From Microbacterium schleiferi (GTDB taxonomy: Bacteria > Actinomycetota > Actinomycetes > Actinomycetales > Microbacteriaceae), in the NCBI RefSeq assembly GCF_020781975.1, contig NZ_JAJGNI010000012.1, forward strand, positions 1 through 64,000: 64,000 bases of DNA, written 5' to 3'. Of the stretch, positions 25,899 to 34,048 are shown piece by piece. The notes beneath the pieces were generated by a model, which was given only the letters and a program-made list of their open reading frames with translations, did not search any database and was not told the DNA's origin. Within the stretch, counting starts at the first letter, position 1; every line of letters begins with the position of its first letter. The translations under genes were made by a program, and so were the position numbers.

Positions 25899-27526
25899 GT
25901 CAGGGTCCTTTCGGCCGGGTCGGTCGCGACGAGAGCCGCAAGCCGCCGGGCCAGGCGAACAAGGGCGATATCGGTGCCCGCGCGCGAGATCAGGCACACC
26001 CCGACGGGCGCGGGGCCGAGGGGCGAGCGCACCGTGAGCAGCGGGATCGAGAGCGCAGGCAACCCCGCGACGGCGGCGGGGGTCGTCATCCGCAGGGTCG
26101 AGAGGCGCGTGGCGTCGATCTCGGCGGGAGCGGCAGTGCGTGCCGGCGCGGGGCCCGGGACGGTCGGCAGCAGCAGCACGGCGTCACGAACGAGGTGGTG
26201 CAGGCTCTCACGCAGCGGGGCGAGCGCCCCGCGAGCGTCGGCCTCCGCCGCGGGAGAGACCGACGCGGCAAGCCGAAAGCGCTCGGCGACGGCCGGTCCC
26301 ACTGCGCCGGGATGCTCACGCAGCCACTCGCCGTTGTTGCGCCACGCCTCGGCGCCTTGCACCGTCCGGAAGGGTGCAACGTACTCGTCGAGGTCGCCGA
26401 TCTCGACCCGCGCCAGACGCGGGGGATCATCGGATGCCGCGAGCCGCGCGACGAGGGAGTCGAAGGCTTCGCGGGTCGCCGTGTCGGCGGCATCCACGAC
26501 CTCATCGGGCACGAGGAAGCGCCACGGCAGGTCATCCCCGGACTCGCCGTAGACACTCTCGGTGGAATCAGACCCGTCGTAGCTCAGGCACCACTCCGCC
26601 ACACGCTGCAGAGTCGCGCCGTCGCGGGTCAGCCACCCGACGGTGTCGAAGCTCTGCGCGAGGGGCAAAACGCCCTGCCGCGGCACGAGACCGTGGGTCG
26701 TGCGGAGCCCCCAGAGGCCCTGGTACGACGCGGGCACGCGGATGGATCCCGCGGTGTCGGTGGCAAGTCCGACATCCGCTTGACCCAGCGCGACGGCGCT
26801 CGCCGCTCCGCTGGATGAGCCACCCGGAAGCGCCCCGGGGAGGGCGGCGTTCGGCGGTGTGCCGTAGTGGGCATTGTCGCCGGCGATCGAGTACGCGAAC
26901 TCGTCGGTGCGCGCGAGACCCCGCACGGACGCGCCGGCTCGGATCAGGTCGGCAAGCGCAGGCGCCGTGGTCTTCTCTGCCCGCGCCTCGCGCAGGTAGG
27001 TGGGGTTTCCGGCGCCGATGCGGAAGCCGGTCAGGGCGAACAGGTCCTTCACCGCCACGGTGAGGCCGGCGAGCGGCCCCTCCCACGCGCCCTGCCAGAG
27101 CGGGTCGCCGACGCTACGCCAGATCGACCGGTCGAACGCCGGGGTGCGGGGCGTGACGTGTGCCGCCGTGATCAGCCACTGTCCATCGATGCGCTGCCAC
27201 ACCTGGGTCTGGATGCCGCGTCCGCCGCCGTGGAAGCGTGACTCGGCGACCAGCAGCGCGATGTCAGGCCCGAGCGGCCGGTACTCGAGGCGCTCGATCG
27301 TGCGCGGGGCAACGCCGCCGCGGGTGACCCGGAACGCGCTGATGGCGTCGTGGCCGACCAGGAGGCCGGCGCCGTCGGCGCGGATCGTTCCCTCCCCGGG
27401 GGCGAATGCGGCATCCAGCGCGTCGAGGTCGTTCGCGAGGATCGCCCGCTCATAGGCGTCGAAAGCCGTGAACAGGTCGGCGGGGATGTCGTCGGGAAAG
27501 CCACCCGGCACGGTCACGTCAGTCAC
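25895..27526 (-). CDS. AtzH/HpxZ-like domain fused to an amidase (HpxY-like)
   Basis: About 543 residues in two parts. Residues 15-130 are an NTF2-fold AtzH/HpxZ-like domain (FTAFDAYERAILANDLDALDA, GHDAISAFR, WQRIDGQWLITAAHVTPR). Residues 140-540 are an amidase-signature enzyme with Lys160 in VAVKDLF, the GGSSSGAASA cis-serine segment and nucleophile Ser261 in DTAGSIRVPAS. In Klebsiella, hpxY and hpxZ are separate neighbouring genes of purine catabolism; here they are one polypeptide. A role on oxalurate, oxamate or a related ureide is likely. GTG 27526 overlaps the previous gene by eight bases; GTG 27517 is an alternative. Confidence 0.82.
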   Translation of the reverse strand: MTDVTVPGGFPDDIPADLFTAFDAYERAILANDLDALDAAFAPGEGTIRADGAGLLVGHDAISAFRVTRGGVAPRTIERLEYRPLGPDIALLVAESRFHGGGRGIQTQVWQRIDGQWLITAAHVTPRTPAFDRSIWRSVGDPLWQGAWEGPLAGLTVAVKDLFALTGFRIGAGNPTYLREARAEKTTAPALADLIRAGASVRGLARTDEFAYSIAGDNAHYGTPPNAALPGALPGGSSSGAASAVALGQADVGLATDTAGSIRVPASYQGLWGLRTTHGLVPRQGVLPLAQSFDTVGWLTRDGATLQRVAEWCLSYDGSDSTESVYGESGDDLPWRFLVPDEVVDAADTATREAFDSLVARLAASDDPPRLARVEIGDLDEYVAPFRTVQGAEAWRNNGEWLREHPGAVGPAVAERFRLAASVSPAAEADARGALAPLRESLHHLVRDAVLLLPTVPGPAPARTAAPAEIDATRLSTLRMTTPAAVAGLPALSIPLLTVRSPLGPAPVGVCLISRAGTDIALVRLARRLAALVATDPAERTLT

Positions 27527-28619
27527 GGTCCAGCTTCGCGAAGTCGGCCTCACGAATCCGCGCATGCACACCGCACACGACGTCCACAACCTGCGAGATG
27601 TCGAAGTCTGTCGCGGCCGACAGGTATGCATACGCGAGGTGTTCGTCCAGGCCCCAACGAGCCTCGATGAGCTTCACGGCTGCGCGCACGGCGTTGCGCA
27701 TCGCGACGTTGAGGTCGACATCCATGCCCGTGGGAACGAGGTATTCGTCGGTGCGCACGAGGGGACCGACGATCTCACCGAACTCGGCGAGCGCGACCTC
27801 ACGCGGGACGACCTCGAACTGCAGCGTCGCGCGAAGGGATGCCTCGAGCGCCGTGAGCGCGACCTCACCGTCACCCTGCGCGAAGTGCGGGTCACCGACG
27901 TACGCGAGAGCGCCGGCAACCTGCACCGGCAGGTAGAGCACCGACCCTTCCGTCAGTAGCTTGATGTCGATGTTGCCGCCGTGCGGCCCAGGGGGAACCG
28001 AGTGCGGGCGCTCGTCGTCGGAGACCGCGACCCCCATGATCCCGAGGAAGGGTGCAAGCGGGAACTCGATTCGACCCTCGCCGCCCTCGGTCACCGGCAG
28101 CACGCCCACGAGGCCCTCGGGCCGCGCCTCGACGGGAGTGAAGACGCTGACGTTGTGCGCGCCGCGCGGCAGTTCGCCGATCAGGGCTCCCTTGCCGTGA
28201 CGGTTCGAGATCACGCCGTACGGCACGCGGGGTGCGAGGCTGACCACGGTGATCTTGAGGAGGTCTCCGGGTTCGGCATCCGTCACCCGAATGGGTCCGG
28301 TCACGACATGCGGGCCATCGGTGTCGGGGTTTCGAGACAGCGCCGAGGCCACCTCGACGGCGTCGTCGAGCACCGCCTCGCGGGGAATGCCGTGACTGCC
28401 GAAGTACGCAACCGGGTCGGTGCCGTGATCGTCAAGGATGCCCTCGTGGCTGACCGTGTCGATCGTCACCGTCTCGCCGGATGCGACCTCGAGCACCGCC
28501 GTGTCGGTGACGCACGGCAGCCGCCCCCACATCACGGTGTCGGGCGTGGAGCGCAGGTAATGGTCACCGGCGATCTCGCCGACACCGGGCTGGAGGATCG
28601 GAAAGGGAAAGCTGGTCAT
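27519..28619 (-). CDS. Acetamidase/formamidase family protein
   Basis: 366 residues of the FmdA/AmdA family, zinc-dependent hydrolases of short amides. Recognisable stretches include FGSHGIPREAV near residue 73, DAEPGDLLKITVVSLAPR and GDPHFAQGDGEVALTALE, a family hallmark carrying metal-ligand His and Asp residues. Inside a ureide operon it may hydrolyse formamide or another small amide released in the pathway. ATG 28619 lies in the stop of the allantoinase gene. Substrate not established. Confidence 0.87.
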   Translation of the reverse strand: MTSFPFPILQPGVGEIAGDHYLRSTPDTVMWGRLPCVTDTAVLEVASGETVTIDTVSHEGILDDHGTDPVAYFGSHGIPREAVLDDAVEVASALSRNPDTDGPHVVTGPIRVTDAEPGDLLKITVVSLAPRVPYGVISNRHGKGALIGELPRGAHNVSVFTPVEARPEGLVGVLPVTEGGEGRIEFPLAPFLGIMGVAVSDDERPHSVPPGPHGGNIDIKLLTEGSVLYLPVQVAGALAYVGDPHFAQGDGEVALTALEASLRATLQFEVVPREVALAEFGEIVGPLVRTDEYLVPTGMDVDLNVAMRNAVRAAVKLIEARWGLDEHLAYAYLSAATDFDISQVVDVVCGVHARIREADFAKLDRD

Positions 28620-29974
28620 TGGGCTCCTTCGTCCGAAGCGGGATCGGTGGCCAGGATCTCACGCCCTTGGCGGCCCGTGATCCCCCGGTTCGCGGTGTAC
28701 GCCGTCTCCCCGTGGACCCAGGTCGCGCGCACGGAGCCGCGCAGCCGCGCACCGTCCCAGGGCGAGAGCTTGTTGCGGTATTCGAGGTCGGCGGCGCGAA
28801 CGACGGATGCCGCATCCGGCGCGAACGCGACCAGGTGCGCGGGAGCACCCTCCCGAATCACGCCGCGGCTACGGATGCCGGCGATCGCGGCAGGCCCGGT
28901 CGTGAACCACGGGATCACGGTTTCGAGCGGGATGCCGCGGCGGGATGCCTCGGTCCATACCGCCCGGAGCCCGGTTTGCACTCCGGAGATCCCGCCCCAC
29001 GCGAGGCCGAGGTCACCGTCCTCGCGCTCCTTCAGATCCCGAGTCGCGGGCGAGTGATCGCTGACGACGGCATCGATCGTTCCGTCGAGCAGGCCCTCCC
29101 AGAGGAGGTCCTGGTTGTGGCCGTCACGCACGGGCGGGCAGCACTTCACGGTGCCCGATCCGTCGGGAAGGTCCTCGGCACGCAGAGTCAGATAGTGCGG
29201 GCAGGTCTCGGCCGTGAGCCGGATGCCGGCAGCCTTGGCCTCACGGATGACATCGAGCGCATGCCCATCGGAGACGTGCACGATGTGGGCGCGCGCGCCG
29301 GTGCGGCCGGCGGCAGCGGCGACAGCGGCGATCGCCGACTCTTCGCTGATCGGCGGGCGGCTCGCGAGGAATCGTGCATAGCTGCTGCCGATAGCCGGGT
29401 CATCGTGCAGGTGGGCGGGGTCTTCGGCGTGAGCGATGAGCAACCCGTCGAAGGCGGCAAGCTCGGTCAGCGCGGACTCCAAGTCCGCGGCATCCAGGTG
29501 CCCGAACTCGTCGATCCCCGAGGGCGAGAGGAAGCACTTCACCCCGACCACCCCAGCCGCGAACAGGGGATGCAGCGACCCGAGGTTCTCGGGCACGGCG
29601 CCACCCCAGTACGCGACGTCGACGGCGAGCTTGCCGGCTGTCGCTGCGCGTTTAGCGGCGAGCGCCTCGACGGTCGTGGTGACGGGCAGCGAGTTCAGCG
29701 GCATGTCAACCACCGTCGTGATGCCGCCCGCCGCTGCTGCAGCCGTGCCGGTTTCGAACCCCTCCCAGTCGGTGCGTCCCGGTTCGTTCAGGTGCACATG
29801 CGAGTCGACGAGTCCCGGGAGAAGCACTTCGTCGTCAGAGAGGACGAGCGCGGCATCCGGGTCGAACGGAGCGATCCCCGCGATGAGGCCGTCACGAACG
29901 AGGACTGTCGCGGCCGAGAAGCCGCCGTCAAGGAACACCCGGCGTGACGCGAGGGCGAGGGCCGGGGACGACAT
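28616..29974 (-). CDS. allB: Allantoinase
   Basis: About 452 residues of the cyclic amidohydrolase group. DSHVHLNEPGRTDWEGF carries the first metal histidines, VKCFLSPSGIDEFG the lysine that is carboxylated, and AHAED, IVHVSDGH and VSDHSP the others. The sequence fits allantoinase better than dihydropyrimidinase. It opens allantoin to allantoate and is the first gene of the leftward ureide operon. ATG 29974 is used; ATG 30007 would run into the dyad at 30006-30024. Confidence 0.9.
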   Translation of the reverse strand: MSSPALALASRRVFLDGGFSAATVLVRDGLIAGIAPFDPDAALVLSDDEVLLPGLVDSHVHLNEPGRTDWEGFETGTAAAAAGGITTVVDMPLNSLPVTTTVEALAAKRAATAGKLAVDVAYWGGAVPENLGSLHPLFAAGVVGVKCFLSPSGIDEFGHLDAADLESALTELAAFDGLLIAHAEDPAHLHDDPAIGSSYARFLASRPPISEESAIAAVAAAAGRTGARAHIVHVSDGHALDVIREAKAAGIRLTAETCPHYLTLRAEDLPDGSGTVKCCPPVRDGHNQDLLWEGLLDGTIDAVVSDHSPATRDLKEREDGDLGLAWGGISGVQTGLRAVWTEASRRGIPLETVIPWFTTGPAAIAGIRSRGVIREGAPAHLVAFAPDAASVVRAADLEYRNKLSPWDGARLRGSVRATWVHGETAYTANRGITGRQGREILATDPASDEGAQ

Positions 29975-30005
29975 GCCGTCACCGTATGATCCGCGCATTT
30001 CTCGC

Positions 30006-30024
30006 ATGTTACCTGTACCAACAT
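30006..30024. promoter_or_regulatory. Dyad upstream of allantoinase
   Basis: ATGTT and AACAT flank nine bases (ACCTGTACC). The site ends 32 bases before the allantoinase ATG and lies in what was the shared promoter region of the divergent ureide and urate operons. It may be the operator of a pathway regulator not encoded here. Confidence 0.3.
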
Positions 30025-30058
30025 TTCGGATCACGTCTGCCGCCGTCGCGCGTCTAGC

Positions 30059-31140
30059 TGTACCCGGCCATGAGGTTGGTCCCCTCGTTGGGATTGTGAA
30101 TGGGGAGGACCTCCGGGCTTAGTGGAGATATCTGACGTCTTCACGAAGCACACGGAGGTCCCATGGCCCACGCTAACGCCCGTCTGACCGTTCATGGCAG
30201 GCGGTTGATCATTGAACGTGCCCGAGCCGGCTGGAAGCAGGCGCACATCGCCGCGGCGATGGGAGTCTCACGTCGTTGCGTGAAGCGCTGGATCGAGCGT
30301 TACCGCGCCGAGGGCGAGGCTGGGCTGGTCGACCGTTCCTCGCGTCCGTACACCAGCCCGACGCGTACGAGTCCCGGGCGCGAGGAGGCAGTGCTCGAGC
30401 TGCGCCAGAGGGAGCGCATCGGGCGTGAGGAGATCGCCGCGCGACTGGGCATGTCGGCTCGGACGGTCTCGCGCATCCTCGCCCGTCACGGCATCCCGCC
30501 GCTGCGGGCGCTGGATCCGATCACGGGGGAGGTGATCCGCGCGTCGAAGACCACCGCGGTCCGTTACGAGCGGGACCGGGCCGGCGAGCTGGTCCACATG
30601 GACGTGAAGAAGCTCGGCAAGATCCCCGACGGCGGCGGCTGGAAAGCACACGGCCGCGCCAGCGGATCCATCCTGCGAGACCGGAACACGAAGGTCGGGT
30701 ACGACTATGTCCACTCACTCGTCGACGATCACTCCCGGCTCGCGTACTCGGAGGTCCTGCCCGACGAGAAGGGAGCCACCTGCGCGGCGTTCCTGGAACG
30801 CGCGATCGCCTACTTCGCCGCCCACGGCATCCCCCGCATCGAGCGGCTCATCACCGACAACGCCTGGGCCTACAGGTTCTCGCTGCGCGAGGTCTGCGCC
30901 GCGCACGGGATCCGGCAGAAGTTCATCAAGCCGCACTGCCCCTGGCAGAACGGCAAGGTCGAGCGCTTCAACCGCACCCTGCAGACCGAATGGGCCTACC
31001 GGCACGTCTTCCTCACCAACGCCGACCGGACAGCCGCGCTTGCCCCCTGGCTCGAGCACTACAACACTGGACGACGCCACTCAGCCCTCGGAGGCCACCC
31101 GCCGATCACCCGACTGGCACCAACGTGATGACCCGGTACA
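30059..31140 (+). mobile_element. IS481-family insertion sequence
   Basis: A 1,082-bp element. The ends TGTACCCGGCCATGAGGTTG... and, reversed, TGTACCGGGTCATCACGTTG... match at about 20 of 25 positions. TCTAGC (30053-30058) and ACTAGC (31141-31146) flank it, matching the NCTAGN target known for Bordetella IS481. It is inserted between the divergent allantoinase and OHCU decarboxylase genes, 22 bases before the latter's ATG. Confidence 0.9.
30163..31128 (+). CDS. IS481-family transposase
   Basis: 321 residues: N-terminal helix-turn-helix segments (residues 10-50 and 75-110) and an rve integrase core with the DDE triad Asp147 (LVHMDVKK), Asp232 (LITDNAWAY) and Glu267 (NGKVERFN). It appears intact and should move the surrounding element. 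ATG 30163 follows GGAGG by four bases. Confidence 0.93.
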   Translation: MAHANARLTVHGRRLIIERARAGWKQAHIAAAMGVSRRCVKRWIERYRAEGEAGLVDRSSRPYTSPTRTSPGREEAVLELRQRERIGREEIAARLGMSARTVSRILARHGIPPLRALDPITGEVIRASKTTAVRYERDRAGELVHMDVKKLGKIPDGGGWKAHGRASGSILRDRNTKVGYDYVHSLVDDHSRLAYSEVLPDEKGATCAAFLERAIAYFAAHGIPRIERLITDNAWAYRFSLREVCAAHGIRQKFIKPHCPWQNGKVERFNRTLQTEWAYRHVFLTNADRTAALAPWLEHYNTGRRHSALGGHPPITRLAPT

Positions 31141-31162
31141 ACTAGCGCGTTACGGTGGCCGC

Positions 31163-31678
31163 ATGGAGCTGACGCACTTCAATGACCTGCCCGAGGCCGA
31201 AGCGATCGAGGTCGTCTCGGTGTGGGCTCGCGTCCCGGCCTGGGCCGAGGCCGTGGCCGGCACACGCCCGTTCGCCTCCGTCGACGAGCTCGAGGCCACC
31301 GCCGACCGCCTCGCGCGCTCATGGGGCCGGCCCGAGCTGGATGACGCACTCGCCCACCATCCCCGCATCGGCGAACGTCCGAGCGGCGAGGGCGCCGAGG
31401 CTAACGCGTCGCGGCACGAGCAGTCCGCGATGTCGGATGCCGCGGCATCCGTGGCCCAGCAGATCGCCACGGGCAACGCCGAGTACGAGGCCCGATTCGG
31501 GCGGGTCTTCCTCATCCGTGCCGCCGGACGCACGCCCGACGAGATCCTGGCCGAGCTGCAGCGGCGCCTGGAGAACACCGTTGACGCCGAGGTCGACGAG
31601 GCGCTCGACCAGCTGCGGCAGATCGCGATGCTGCGCCTGCACGCCGCCATCGATCCCGACCCCTCGACCGGAGAGTGA
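31163..31678 (+). CDS. 2-oxo-4-hydroxy-4-carboxy-5-ureidoimidazoline decarboxylase
   Basis: 171 residues. The OHCU decarboxylase signature is present: HHPRIGERPSG (catalytic His region), SRHEQSAM and FGRVFLIRAAGRT. It decarboxylates OHCU to (S)-allantoin, the third step from urate. The next gene starts four bases after its stop and encodes the preceding enzyme of the pathway. Its native upstream region is displaced by the IS481 element that ends 22 bases before the ATG. Confidence 0.93.
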   Translation: MELTHFNDLPEAEAIEVVSVWARVPAWAEAVAGTRPFASVDELEATADRLARSWGRPELDDALAHHPRIGERPSGEGAEANASRHEQSAMSDAAASVAQQIATGNAEYEARFGRVFLIRAAGRTPDEILAELQRRLENTVDAEVDEALDQLRQIAMLRLHAAIDPDPSTGE

Positions 31679-31682
31679 ACCC

Positions 31683-32006
31683 GTGACAGCGCACCTGACC
31701 ACCCATGTTCTCGACACGACCGGCGGAACGCCTGCCGCAGGCGTAGCGGTGACACTGCGCGACGCATCCGGTGGGACGATCGCCGAGGCTGTGACGGATG
31801 CCGACGGTCGCGCGGGGCTCGGGCCTGAGCTGCTGGCTCCGGGAACCTACGCGCTCACCTTCGACACCGGCGCGTACTTCGCAGCTCACGGCACCGACTG
31901 CTTCTATCCGAGCGTCACAGTGGACTTCACGATCACCGACGCCCGGCACTATCACGTGCCCCTGCTGCTCAGCCCGTTCTCGTACTCGACCTATCGGGGC
32001 AGCTGA
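31683..32006 (+). CDS. 5-hydroxyisourate hydrolase (transthyretin-like)
   Basis: 107 residues with the transthyretin-related fold. The N-terminal LTTHVLDTTGGTPAAGV and the C-terminal tetrapeptide YRGS, which contributes to the active site, are diagnostic. It hydrolyses 5-hydroxyisourate to OHCU. GTG 31683 is the start. Confidence 0.95.
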   Translation: MTAHLTTHVLDTTGGTPAAGVAVTLRDASGGTIAEAVTDADGRAGLGPELLAPGTYALTFDTGAYFAAHGTDCFYPSVTVDFTITDARHYHVPLLLSPFSYSTYRGS

Positions 32007-32052
32007 GACCCGCGTAACGCGGTCGTGACACACGCTCCCTAATGTTCACCAC

Positions 32053-33231
32053 ATGAAGATCATCATCATCGGCGCAGGAATCGGCGGCGCCAGTGCCGGG
32101 ATCGCGCTGGCGCGGCTCGGCCACGAGGTCGTCATCTACGACCGGATGCGCGAGAACAAGCCGGTCGGTGCGGCACTGTCGCTGTGGTCGAACGGGGTGA
32201 AGGTGCTCAACTGGCTGGGGCTTGCCGACGAGGTGGCTGCGCTCGGTGGCCGGATGGATGACATGGCCTACATCGACGGCCTCACCGGAGAGACGATGTG
32301 CCAGTTCTCGCTGGAGCCGGTCACAGCGCAGACCGGTCAGCGCCCGTACCCCGTGGCGCGGGCCGAGCTGCAGGCACTGCTCATGGAGACGGTCGGGATG
32401 GACCGCATCCATCTGGGGCGCAAGGCGGTGTCGGTTGCCGAGCACGGGCAGAGCGTGACGGTGACCTTCGACGATGGCTCCACCGACAGCGGTGATCTGC
32501 TGATCGGCGCCGACGGGGCGCGATCGATGGTGCGTGACTACGTGACCGGCGGCGGCATCGAACGCACCTACTCGGGGTACACGAACTTCAACGGCCTGGT
32601 GGCGCAGGATGCCGCGATCGGCCCCGCGAACCAATGGACGACCTACGTCGGCGACGGCAAGCGCTGCGCGGTCATGCCGGTCGCGGGCGACCGCTTCTAC
32701 TTCTTCGTCGACATTCCCCAGCCGGCGGGGCACGCCGCCGAGGCCGGTGAGCCCCTCGCCGCGCTGCGTGAGGCGTTCGGCGACTGGGCGCCCGGGGTTC
32801 AGACCCTGCTGGAGGCGATCGACCCGGCATCCTCGCTCAACCGCGTCGAGATCTGGGATATCGACCCGTTCCACACGTGGGTGAAGGGACGAGTGGCGAT
32901 CCTCGGGGATGCCGCCCACAACACCGCGCCCGACATCGGTCAGGGCGCGTGCTCGGCGCTCGAAGACACCTTCGCCCTCGCGATCTCGCTGGCAACGAAC
33001 ACGAACTCCGTCGAGGATGCGCTGCTGCGCTACGAGCGCTCGCGCACCGAGCGCGCGGGAGACCTCGTCAACCGGGCCCGCAAGCGAGCGGCCGAGACGC
33101 ATGGGTTCGTGCCCGGTGCGACCGAGGCCTGGTACGAGAGCCTGCGCGGCACCGACGGAACCGACATCATCCGCGGCATCGTCGGCAACATCGAGGGCAG
33201 CCCGATCAACCTCGGCGTCGGATCCCTCTGA
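32053..33231 (+). CDS. hpxO: FAD-dependent urate hydroxylase (HpxO-like)
   Basis: 392 residues, a flavoprotein monooxygenase highly like Klebsiella HpxO. The FAD motif GAGIGG is at residues 7-12, NKPVGAALSLWSNGVK and RPYPVARAEL follow, and the second FAD motif GDAAHNTAPDIGQGA is near residue 295. It converts urate to 5-hydroxyisourate with NADH and O2. It completes the urate-to-allantoin route with the two preceding genes, and no cofactor-free uricase is present in the window. Confidence 0.92.
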   Translation: MKIIIIGAGIGGASAGIALARLGHEVVIYDRMRENKPVGAALSLWSNGVKVLNWLGLADEVAALGGRMDDMAYIDGLTGETMCQFSLEPVTAQTGQRPYPVARAELQALLMETVGMDRIHLGRKAVSVAEHGQSVTVTFDDGSTDSGDLLIGADGARSMVRDYVTGGGIERTYSGYTNFNGLVAQDAAIGPANQWTTYVGDGKRCAVMPVAGDRFYFFVDIPQPAGHAAEAGEPLAALREAFGDWAPGVQTLLEAIDPASSLNRVEIWDIDPFHTWVKGRVAILGDAAHNTAPDIGQGACSALEDTFALAISLATNTNSVEDALLRYERSRTERAGDLVNRARKRAAETHGFVPGATEAWYESLRGTDGTDIIRGIVGNIEGSPINLGVGSL

Positions 33232-33259
33232 CCCTGCCGGGGCCGCCCCGCGGCATCCG

Positions 33260-33392
33260 TTCAGTCGCGCCATGCTGCTGTCCGGCGCCGCACAGACCCG
33301 CAACACGGCGCGACCGAGAATCCAGACTCATCTTTCAGTCGCGCCATACTGCCGGCGGGCGCCGAACAGACCCGCAACACGGCGCGACCGAA
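33260..33392. repeat. Palindromic repeat family B, copies 13 and 14
   Basis: Copies at 33260-33317 and 33334-33392, with left arm TTCAGTCGCGCC and right arm GGCGCGACCGA(A). The inner segment ends with CAGACCCGCAACAC in both. They lie between the convergent hpxO and apt genes. Confidence 0.88.
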
Positions 33393-33408
33393 CGTGGGGG
33401 TCGTACAG

Positions 33409-33930
33409 CTAGACGACGAAGAGGGCGTGGACATCGCCCGCGACCGCACGGCCGTTCAATCCCTCGAGTTCCAGGAGCACCGTCGTGCCGATCACCTCGG
33501 TCCCGAGCGTCGTCATCAGTTCGCGCGCAGCGGCGATCGTGCCGCCGGTGGCCAGCACGTCGTCGACCAGCAGGATCCGAGTGCCCGGCGCGAGGTCGTC
33601 GTGAGCCTCGATGGCTGCTTCGCCGTACTCGAGGGCGTACGAGACGGATGCCGCGGGTCGGGGTAGCTTTCCGGCCTTCCGAATCGGCACGAGACCCACT
33701 CCCGCCTCGGCGGCGATGGCGCCCGCGAGCAGGAATCCACGGGCCTCGATCCCGCCGACGACATCGAACCCGTCAGCGAACGGCTCGATGAGCGCTCGGG
33801 TCACGGCGTGCAGGGCAGCCGCATCCGCCAGCAGCGGAGTGATGTCGCGAAACTGGATGCCGGGACTCGGGTAGTCGGGGATCGTCCGGATCAGGGACTC
33901 GGCGCGGTCAAGGGCGGCGGTGTCGGGCAC
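33409..33930 (-). CDS. apt: Adenine phosphoribosyltransferase
   Basis: 173 residues with the phosphoribosyltransferase PRPP motif ILLVDDVLATGGT and the adenine-recognition region DVVGGIEARGFLLAGAIA. It salvages adenine to AMP with PRPP. Full length and intact. It stands next to purine degradation genes but in the opposite orientation to hpxO. Confidence 0.95.
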   Translation of the reverse strand: MPDTAALDRAESLIRTIPDYPSPGIQFRDITPLLADAAALHAVTRALIEPFADGFDVVGGIEARGFLLAGAIAAEAGVGLVPIRKAGKLPRPAASVSYALEYGEAAIEAHDDLAPGTRILLVDDVLATGGTIAAARELMTTLGTEVIGTTVLLELEGLNGRAVAGDVHALFVV

Positions 33931-34012
33931 GCGGCCAGACTACGGCGTGCGCGTGACGGCGGCATGTCGGACGAAGGCAGATCCCCCGGGCGGATTCGAG
34001 CGCACATCGTTA

Positions 34013-34026
34013 TGCAAGCGCTTACA
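34013..34026. promoter_or_regulatory. LacI-family operator in front of the glucosidase
   Basis: TGCAAGCGCTTACA, a near-perfect palindrome with the AAGCGCTT core of LacI/MalR-type operators, 22 bases before the glucosidase ATG. The LacI-family gene two positions downstream (35750) is the natural regulator. Confidence 0.7.
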
Positions 34027-34048
34027 TCGGTGCAGTATGGTGTGCTCT

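Noticed and set aside
29740..29775. tRNA T-loop-like word (GGTTTCGAACCCC)
   Set aside because: It lies within the allantoinase coding sequence and no cloverleaf can be built around it.
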